A stretch of DNA of 64,000 nt. It comes from Paramyrothecium sp. XJ0827. Lineage: Eukaryota; Ascomycota; Sordariomycetes; Hypocreales; Stachybotryaceae. The stretch spans positions 2,046,001 to 2,110,000 of the forward strand of contig JAJFPB010000001.1 in the NCBI GenBank assembly GCA_020881915.1. Direction: 5' to 3'. Position 1 is the stretch's first letter. Each line of letters begins with the position of its first letter. The notes under the pieces are model-generated. The model was not told the origin of the DNA. It made no database searches and was given only the letters and a program-made list of their open reading frames with translations. Below are positions 57,801 to 64,000 of this stretch, piece after piece. The translations under genes and the position numbers were made by a program.

Positions 57801-58821
57801 CTTCGGCGTGTCGTTGGGCTTGTTCCATCTGCTGTTTCTGGAGCAGCGCGATACGCTCCTTCAGGCTGGTAGGTTTCGGCTGATCCTCCTCATCCCCTTC
57901 CTGTGCATTCTCGCTCGGCACCAGACCGGCCTTTTCCGCTTGTTCCAGTGTTTCAGCCTCTCTTTCCCTGATTTCTGGATCCTCTTCTCTACGATAAACT
58001 TTGGGGGCAGGCACGTCGCGAGGCGTAGGTGGAATGAATGCATGTCGACTTGGAGGTGGCGCCACGAATGGCTTCTTGATGAACCCGCCGCCACCACCTA
58101 GACCACTAGGCTTGAAAGGAGCAACGGGAGGCGCCGCCGGTTTGTTAAACGCAGCGATACGGTCCTTGAACGAATTGCTTGCTGGCTTCTCAGACACAGG
58201 TGGTGGTCCGGGTTTGGCCTTCGGGGGTTGAGCGGGTGCGACGGGTTGCGAAGGTTCTCTCGTTTGGGAGGCGGCCGAGGCTGCCGGAGGAGCTGGAACA
58301 GGATCAATGGGTTTCGACTGAACCGGAGCAGCTGGTGGAGCAGCCTCGACGGAGGGAGCTGGAGCGGGAGCTGGGGCAGGGGCGGGAGCAGGGACGGGAG
58401 CCGCTGCAGGCTTTTCCGCAACTGGGCTCCGGTGCAGAGGCTCGTCAGCATCCTCGACCTCGGGCTCATCGCCAGGGATGGGTTGGCTCGGTTGAGCGGG
58501 AGCTGCCGGTTTCTTCTCCTCCTCTGCGGGTGGTGGCGGTGGAGGCGTGGCTACTTCTGCTGCGGGCTGGGAAGCTTCAGCATCTTTCTTGGGGCGGGTT
58601 CTCGTCGGCCGAGGTGGCGCGGTAGGCTCGAATTTCTCGACGAAGTTGCGAGGAAAGATGCCCTCCTGCTTGACGCCGGCGTCATCGTGGTACTCCCCGC
58701 CATACCAGTCAGGGTCCTCCTCGTCCGTGACGGTGATGACCTGGCCGATGCTGAAATTGAGGTCGTCCTCATGGGGCGAGGAATACTCGAAAAGGGCCTT
58801 GACCCGGAACGGGACGGCCAT
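54815..58821 (-). CDS. BBC1: SH3-domain actin patch protein Bbc1 (Mti1)
   Basis: Three exons: complement(join(54815..56700, 56752..56829, 56880..58821)), 1301 aa. The start is MAVPFRVKALFEYSS, immediately at the SH3 domain (residues about 3-67, with ALFEYSSPHEDDLNF, DWYGGEY and GIFPRNFVEKF). A long Pro/Glu/Ala-rich linker follows. It has repeated PPP blocks, an acidic run just before DVDPEVKRKEELRARMAKMSG (a Bbc1-type short helix) and three 23-residue repeats at about 850-930. The C-terminal folded domain (about 1060-1301, SGWWKQANQVPPVLQGRKDI to RVMPRSWVGWN) is the part conserved among Bbc1 proteins. In yeast Bbc1 restrains Las17/WASP-driven actin assembly and binds type I myosin tails at endocytic patches. 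The two introns are 50 and 51 nt; the 51-nt one has no stop in frame. Confidence 0.93.
55898..56104 (-). repeat. Three tandem 69-bp repeats inside BBC1
   Basis: Units at 56036-56104, 55967-56035 and 55898-55966 encode 23-residue copies beginning AVPPPIPSQPPPENKR. The first two are nearly identical in protein; the third diverges (AMPPPIPTQPPPESKRR). Each carries a polyproline block and an MSMD/SVDS phospho-like site. Confidence 0.92.
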
Positions 58822-60177
58822 GGCGGGAAGTTGTTGGTGAGAAGCGGGCCGAGCTGCTTCAATCGAGGGGCGAGCTATTATTTTCAATGGGAAAACGGAG
58901 TGTCCGTGACAACACGGCCAAGGTGAAGGCCGTCCGTATGTGGGGCGTGACAAGGGTTTGATTCAGCCTGGGGGGGAGGGGAGGCGATGGAGGACGAGTT
59001 GAGGGCGGGGGAAGTGCGTCGTCGTCCTAGCTCCGCTTCCTGGAGTGGCCGGCTGCTGGCTGGTTGATTATCGCCAGCTTGTCCGGGTCGATTATAGCTG
59101 TAGATCGTATAGGAGTCGCAGGGAGGGTCAGAGAAGAGGGGACGATGGAGGAGTCTACCTTAGGGTGGAGGATTGGCAGCAAAGGAGGCTGTGAAGCCCG
59201 TGAGGAGCAGATTGGTTGCTGGTGTCGACGTCAGCGCATGAACCGGCCGAACTTGATACCACGAGCCTCAGGCCAGAGCGCACTAACGTCTAGTGGGCGA
59301 TTGGGGAAAGGCGAGGTGAGGTACCTACGACCATGCGTTTTGTACCCCCGAAGCTGTGGTAGCCTCTACCAGTTTACCATGACCTCGGGAACTACCGTAC
59401 CTACAAGACATCGACAAGTTGACAATAGACGATGACTACACGATGCACATGCTAGGTCATGTCGATGACCCTTTGCTCCATTACTCTGTCCGAGTTGCTT
59501 GCATCAAAACGCATGCGCAGCACTCGCGGTGCAGCACCTGATTTGTTGCTAACCTAATTTAAAAATATCGCGGAAGTTCCGGCTGCGAAACCTGGGGCAC
59601 TGGAACCAGCGTCTCAAACTGATCCAGGTTTATGCTGCCACGTCCTGCGAATCACCCGGACAAAGAGCACCTGATCAGGCGGAAAATGATCCGAATTAAC
59701 TGCGATGCGCTGTGCTGCGACATGGCACGGCATACCGAGCAATCAGTGCTTTCAGAAGCTATTCTACCTTACCTCATAATGGGGTGCCAAGTGCTGGATG
59801 AAATGGGATTTGCCGCTGGTCAAGATACCTTCCCCAGTACCTTTCCCACAGGCATGTTGAGGTGCCTAGGTAGCCAAGGTACCTGCTAAGCCGGAGAGCT
59901 GGTGAATTCATGGAGCCCCTCCACGCTTCGCAGCAGCTTGGGTTGCGTACTACCTAAGGTACGGCTTGAGGTACCTTACAGAGGTACTTTAGGAACGGTG
60001 GCTTGCTGCCCCCACTTGCGATATCAAAGATTGAGCTGCTGCTGAGCTACCTTACCTCAAGGCAAACCTTCTTCCACCATACAGGTGCCAACTGCTTCAC
60101 GTCGGAAGCTGAACGGCGTCGTACTCTTAACTTGATAGCGCTACAAGTCGTGCCTCTGCAGTCGCTTCCACTCCGTA
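58822..60177. other. Divergent promoter region of BBC1 and RTR1
   Basis: 1.36 kb between divergently transcribed genes. Besides short meaningless frames it carries a cluster of AGGTACCT palindromes and related TACCT/AGGTA elements (59319-60058), densest near RTR1. Confidence 0.6.
59319..60058. promoter_or_regulatory. Cluster of AGGTACCT palindromes
   Basis: Exact AGGTACCT occurs at 59319-59326, 59877-59884 and 59969-59976, with TACCTAAGGTA at 59951-59961, CCTAGG at 59865-59870 and TACCTTACCTC near 60048-60058. All are dyads or half-sites of one theme. The factor, if any, is unknown to me. Confidence 0.5.
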
Positions 60178-60984
60178 ATGGCCACCGCATCCAAGCAACA
60201 GCCCACGAAGGGCATCCTCAAGAACCGCCCCTCCGCCCAGTCGGGATCAGACATGGTGACTGATCCGAAAGAGGTCGCCATCCAGCACGCCAGGATCCTA
60301 CAGCATCGCAAAGAACTCGAGACGCAGATTCTACAGGACCTGATCCTGCTTTCCGAGTACCCCGTTGAACGATCCCCCGCCTGCACAGCCGCCAACCCCG
60401 CGGCGTCCGACGTCTACGGATTCAAGAAGCATGTGCGCCTGTTCCAGCCTTCCGACTACGACGACCTCATCGAAGAGCGCAACGTCAACGGCCTGTGCGG
60501 CTACACGCTGTGCGCGCGAACGCGCCGCGATGCCGGCCCCGGCGGCGAATGGAAGATCACGCGGTCTGGGGACATAGTCCGCCGCAAGGACTTCGAGATG
60601 TGGTGTTCGCAACAGTGCGCTCGCCGGGCGCTTTACGTCAAGGTGCAGCTCAACGAGACGGCGGCTTGGGAGCGCGCCGGCATTCCAGACATCGAGATAG
60701 ATTTGCTCGACGAGAACAAGTCGCAACCCACGGAGGAAGACGCAGTGGCGAACAAGTTGGAGAAGCTCAAGCTCGAGGACAAGCGACAGGCCGCCCGTGA
60801 CTCTGCTGCTCTTGCTCTCGAGCGTGGCGATCGTAATCCTCAGCCGAACAAGGTCACGGTTACGCTTCGAGAAAAGAACCCACCAGCGCCAAAACCCGTA
60901 GAAGGCTCTACCGATGCAGACGACGACCACCTGATGGTGGAGGGATACAGAAGCAAGACTGGAAAGGATACGAAGGACTCATAG
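60178..60984 (+). CDS. RTR1: RNA polymerase II CTD phosphatase Rtr1 (RPAP2 family)
   Basis: Intronless, 268 aa. The N-terminal helical part (HARILQHRKELETQILQDLI) leads to the zinc-binding Rtr1 core: GLCGYTLCARTRR with two Cys at about residues 106 and 111, followed by WKITRSGDIVRRKDFEMWCSQQCARR with the other two. This CX4C...CX3C arrangement is the family signature. The last 90 residues are charged and unstructured. Rtr1 removes CTD Ser5 phosphate during the initiation-to-elongation transition and helps RNA polymerase II import. The start ATG at 60178 is the first in frame. It is convergent with the eS17 gene 409 bp away. Confidence 0.95.
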   Translation: MATASKQQPTKGILKNRPSAQSGSDMVTDPKEVAIQHARILQHRKELETQILQDLILLSEYPVERSPACTAANPAASDVYGFKKHVRLFQPSDYDDLIEERNVNGLCGYTLCARTRRDAGPGGEWKITRSGDIVRRKDFEMWCSQQCARRALYVKVQLNETAAWERAGIPDIEIDLLDENKSQPTEEDAVANKLEKLKLEDKRQAARDSAALALERGDRNPQPNKVTVTLREKNPPAPKPVEGSTDADDDHLMVEGYRSKTGKDTKDS

Positions 60985-61393
60985 TACATCTTGGGCTGAT
61001 TCACAAAATCGACTCTACACATGCAAAGGCGTTTGGTGGTTGGACTTGATGGCTAGTCTTGGTGACGACACTCATCCGAAAATTGAAAGGCAAGATACCC
61101 ACTCGAAGAATAAATTTACCTATTCCTCAAATGTGAGCATCGTGCCGCCGGAGCCACTGTGAGTTCACCGCGAAAGCTTGGACGAACAGAGGTTCAGTCA
61201 CGATCATGCAGAAGCAAGATAGAATTGGCGATCAAGCGTCATCTCCAGAGAAGACTGGAGAATCGGCGACACCTTGGGGGTTGGAAAGATCTTTCTTTGA
61301 GATCTATGCACTCACTACCGTCCTGAGACGCCAAGTAGCAAAACCCTGAAAAATGCCCAGACACCCAAATAATTTTTCCCAACCATTCATAAC
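60985..61393. other. 3'-3' intergenic region of RTR1 and eS17
   Basis: 409 bp between convergent genes. Nothing else recognised. Confidence 0.6.
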
Positions 61394-62007
61394 TTAGTCG
61401 CGACGGGGGCGGTCGCCGAACCTGCGGCCACTGCGCTCGGTGACCTGGGTCTGGGTGACCTGGACGACGTTGACGGGGATAGTGTCGAACTGCAGCGTAT
61501 TTTGTTAGCTTCACATGTCGGTTGGGTCGCAGGGTCGGGAGTGGTAAACGTACGCCAAGGTGCTTCAGCAGGTCCTTGGTCTCGCCGTCGACGTCCAGCT
61601 GGCCGCTCTCGGAGTTCTGGGTGAAGTCCAGAGCAGAGACCTCAGGAACGTACTGATCCTTGCGCTCACGCTCCTCCTCCTGGAGCTTGAAGGAGATACC
61701 ACGGACGGGTCCACGCTGAATACGCTTCATCAAGTGGGTGGTGTAGCCGGCAATCTGTTAAAAAGAATCCCTGGTCAGCACAGTTGTTCCTCTTTGCCAT
61801 TCCTTCCGCTCCGTTCCAAGGTGTTTTTGGCTTCGAAGTTCGGTGATCGGGATTGCTGACCTTGTTGCGCAGGCGCTTGGAGGCAATGATGGCAATCTCA
61901 TCGCAGATGCGCTTGTTGGTCTCGAAGTCCAGGGTGAGCTTGGGGTAGTACCGCTCAATGATGACCTTGGCGGACTTCTTGACAGTCTTGGTGCGAACGC
62001 GACCCAT
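61394..62007 (-). CDS. RPS17: 40S ribosomal protein eS17
   Basis: Three exons: complement(join(61394..61489, 61554..61754, 61861..62007)), 147 aa. The sequence [20 protein letters not shown] followed by [20 protein letters not shown] is the invariant start of eS17. [21 protein letters not shown] and [13 protein letters not shown] follow. The C-terminus ([16 protein letters not shown] to [10 protein letters not shown]) is the fungal form. The first intron uses a GTCAGC donor instead of GTAAGT, with a GCTGAC branch site. It is part of the 40S body. The gene is highly expressed in general, and its promoter holds ribosomal-protein-type boxes (see 62136-62175). Confidence 0.97.
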
Positions 62008-62441
62008 TTTGGCGGTATTTGAGCTGGTGGTGGTGGTTGGGCGGATGGGATGCTGGGTGTTGGAGTCGTTCGTAAAAACTACCAAAGACTTTAGAAATTT
62101 GGTGTTTCCGGTGGTGGGGCTGCGCTGCAATCAGCTTAGGGTTCGCATAATTCTGTCACGTGAATGAGCACGTGCACCACTCTTTGTTGCACATTTCGAG
62201 GAGGGCACCTTAGCGGTCACTTTTTGAAGGCTGGGAAGGACCCACCACAAGTGCGTACCTGTAGCTGTGGGGAATAACGGCATCGAAGGCTTCTGTGGAC
62301 GAACAGGCACTGACTGGTTGAAGCTGCGAGACTTATGAATGAACGAACCTCTATTTTGATGGCTCCTACTTATACATGATTGCTACATTGTATCAATCGA
62401 TACGCTAGAGATTATACACAAGTTGAATCACAGACACGGTC
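62008..62441. other. eS17 promoter and MRP51 3' flank
   Basis: 434 bp between two leftward genes. It contains the promoter of eS17, with a TTAGGGTT box and two CACGTG boxes, and the 3' end of MRP51. Confidence 0.7.
62136..62175. promoter_or_regulatory. TTAGGGTT and double CACGTG boxes in the eS17 promoter
   Basis: TTAGGGTT (62136-62143), TCACGTGA (62156-62163) and GCACGTGC (62168-62175) lie 129-168 bp upstream of the eS17 start. TTAGGG is the Tbf1 core and CACGTG the Cbf1 core. In Candida albicans these two factors act at ribosomal protein promoters, an ancestral arrangement relative to Rap1 in S. cerevisiae. Function here is inferred. Confidence 0.65.
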
Positions 62442-63923
62442 CTATTGTTGGCTCTTGCCGTCAGGCCCATCTAGTCCATAGCTGCTTGAGCTGCCGACCA
62501 CGTCCTTTTCTTTCGCAGATGTCGCCGGCTCGGAATCCTGGACCAGTAGCTCATCGACGACTTCGTTGAGCCGTTGCTCCTCCGCGGCAAAGTTGTCGGC
62601 GGTAGGTGTCGAGAAGGCAACGTCGCGCGGCATCTCGCTGTCGTCGTAGATTTGGGCCTGGCCCTTTTTCTCCTTGGCGATGAGCTGGGCCTCGAGTCCC
62701 GTCTCCCTCACCTCCAAGATGACCTTGCCGCTAGGATCGACGGTCGCGGTGCGCGGCTCAACATATGCCTTTGCACCACCAGGGGTCGTGGTGTCGAGGA
62801 ACCTGATGCCCGCGAGCATTTCAGGCTTGTGCTTGAGATGCGACGAGCCCCGGACATTGAATTCATTGTCACCTTGAGGCGCAAACGCAATGAAGCCACC
62901 GACACCGAGCTTGGCGCTCATACCGCCGGATCGAGGATACATAATCCTGGCCTGCACGGGCGTCCTTCTCTCCTGAGGTCCGTAGACAGGATGGTTTTCC
63001 ATAATGGAAGAGGTTCGCAGGTAGCTGATACCAGCCGATGGGTGGCTCAGAGGTGGACCGGACTTGCCCCATGGGCTATTGGGCGCATTGCTAGAACTTG
63101 GCATGAAGCTCTGGAATAGTGCGCTGCTCACACCGACAGGTTCTCCAAGCGGAGCTAGATCCAAGAATTGTGACACGAGAGCGTACAGTGTTACGCGATC
63201 GTTTCGTAGAGAGTGGAGATAATCCAGGAATTGAGTCTCGGTGATGTGCCTGGCTTCCACCTTGCGAGGCGCGGGCTTGCCCTCTTCCACAGCCGCCCTG
63301 TTCCGTCGAGCCGTCATCTCTTCGGCCATGCGGGTCCTCAATAGTTGTCGGAAAGCAGCGCGCCTGGGCCGTACTCGCTTCTGCACGTATTCCATAAGCT
63401 CTCCTTCCGTCATTCTGGCCAGCCATGGGCCACGGAACTTCCAACGGCGGTCGTCGCCTTGGCCCTTCTCGACGTCTGTGAAATCGAGGTCTTCCTCAAA
63501 GACAGACTTGACAAACATGTCGGAACTTGTCGGCTTTCCTGCAATTACCCTCCTTGTCGTCTTCGGAACCGACATAGCGACGCGCATCTCCTGGAACTTT
63601 TCGAGGGACAAGGCGTGGTCGGCGGCAGATGAAAAATCAGTGACGCTCTCGACGGTATCGACATGCTTGACGCGAATCAGGGGGGTCGTTGTTGCCATTG
63701 TTGATTTGAGAGGGAATGGTCGTTTGAAGCCCCAGTCACCCTTCTCTCGCGACGAGAGAGGAGAGGTAATCGCCTGGTGCTGGGGATACGCCTTCGTCAT
63801 GGTTGGGGATTTGCTCTCGCTCATGGCGAGATTGGTGGGTGGATCGGCGAGTGGCTTGGGGATTGAGAACATCCGCGATCTCCTCAGAAGCGCCCCTCCG
63901 GGGGACATGGCGCGGGCTCCCAT
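62442..63923 (-). CDS. MRP51: Mitochondrial small-subunit ribosomal protein MRP51 (bS1m)
   Basis: Intronless ORF of 493 aa, starting MGARAMSPGGALLRRSRMFS. This Ser/Arg-rich start is characteristic of fungal MRP51 and doubles as a mitochondrial presequence. The second Met (63908) is an alternative start with the same meaning. Conserved blocks follow: GDWGFKRPFPLKST, PLIRVKHVDTVESVTDF and SSAADHALSLEKFQEM, then WKFRGPWLARMTEGELMEYV. The C-terminal third is Lys/Glu/Ser-rich and variable. Fungal MRP51 belongs to the mitochondrial 37S subunit and, in yeast, affects translation of COX2 and COX3 mRNAs through their leaders. Its upstream region runs off the window edge after 77 nt, so the promoter is mostly unseen. 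Confidence 0.93.
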   Translation of the reverse strand: MGARAMSPGGALLRRSRMFSIPKPLADPPTNLAMSESKSPTMTKAYPQHQAITSPLSSREKGDWGFKRPFPLKSTMATTTPLIRVKHVDTVESVTDFSSAADHALSLEKFQEMRVAMSVPKTTRRVIAGKPTSSDMFVKSVFEEDLDFTDVEKGQGDDRRWKFRGPWLARMTEGELMEYVQKRVRPRRAAFRQLLRTRMAEEMTARRNRAAVEEGKPAPRKVEARHITETQFLDYLHSLRNDRVTLYALVSQFLDLAPLGEPVGVSSALFQSFMPSSSNAPNSPWGKSGPPLSHPSAGISYLRTSSIMENHPVYGPQERRTPVQARIMYPRSGGMSAKLGVGGFIAFAPQGDNEFNVRGSSHLKHKPEMLAGIRFLDTTTPGGAKAYVEPRTATVDPSGKVILEVRETGLEAQLIAKEKKGQAQIYDDSEMPRDVAFSTPTADNFAAEEQRLNEVVDELLVQDSEPATSAKEKDVVGSSSSYGLDGPDGKSQQ

Positions 63924-64000
63924 CTTGACCGTGGGGAGCTGTGCAGAAGCTCGGCACCTCGAAGTCGGGATAATGAGCTTGGTGTTCTGAACAGGACAGG

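Noticed and set aside
1..64000. CRISPR array, transposon or RIP-mutated repeat
   Set aside because: No regularly spaced repeat, no inverted terminal repeat with transposase, and no stretch with an obvious C-to-T decay was seen by eye.

Overview
This window is nuclear DNA of a filamentous ascomycete, most likely a Sordariomycete (Hypocreales, Glomerellales or a relative). Genes are monocistronic and lie on both strands. Introns are mostly 50-75 nt with GT..AG ends and CTAAC/CTGAC branch sites. Coding DNA is rich in G/C at third positions, which creates many long antisense shadow ORFs. The protein set is typical of filamentous fungi: fused ergothioneine synthase Egt1, mitoribosomal MRP51, a Zn2Cys6 regulator, Bbc1 and a CSC1/RSN1-type channel. 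I could not identify the genus. I see no CRISPR array, transposon, rRNA, complete tRNA or secondary-metabolite cluster.

Layout. 2.7-5.9 kb (-): secreted-side kelch protein with one membrane span. 7.5-10.4 kb (-): five-exon CSC1/OSCA-family channel. 14.5-16.1 kb (+): unknown coiled-coil protein. 17.7-18.9 kb (+): PflA-like radical SAM protein with a probable mitochondrial presequence. 19.7-20.3 kb (+): small unknown protein. 20.6-21.4 kb (-): NECAP endocytic adaptor. 22.6-23.0 kb (+): doubtful two-exon gene or relic. 24.7-25.7 kb (+): zinc-finger protein. 26.5-27.4 kb (+): small membrane protein. 27.9-29.1 kb (+): eIF2B alpha (GCN3). 29.6-33.0 kb (-): egt1, 11 exons. 36.1-38.7 kb (-): Zn2Cys6 transcription factor whose first exon is unresolved. 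42.9-44.5 kb (+): senescence/spartin-domain protein. 45.2-47.6 kb (+): gamma-tubulin complex GCP4. 48.2-50.1 kb (-): unknown protein with a possible tubby/LURP-like core. 54.8-58.8 kb (-): Bbc1. 60.2-61.0 kb (+): RTR1. 61.4-62.0 kb (-): ribosomal protein eS17. 62.4-63.9 kb (-): MRP51.

Large stretches (about 10.4-14.5, 33.0-36.1, 38.7-42.9 and 50.1-54.8 kb) hold no convincing gene but contain many short tandem repeats, notably pentanucleotides.

The genes are mainly housekeeping. Translation and gene expression are represented by eIF2B alpha, eS17, MRP51 and RTR1; actin-based endocytosis by Bbc1 and NECAP; microtubule nucleation by GCP4; redox protection by Egt1. The best leads are: (1) the putatively mitochondrial radical SAM enzyme of a mainly bacterial family; (2) a GCN3 promoter with an exact Gcn4/CpcA site, a G-quadruplex motif and a hairpin carrying a tRNA-like B box; (3) an eS17 promoter with a TTAGGGTT box and two CACGTG boxes; (4) 14-nt and 22-nt microexons in egt1; (5) a stop-free in-frame 51-nt intron in BBC1. 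I found no obviously new multi-gene system.
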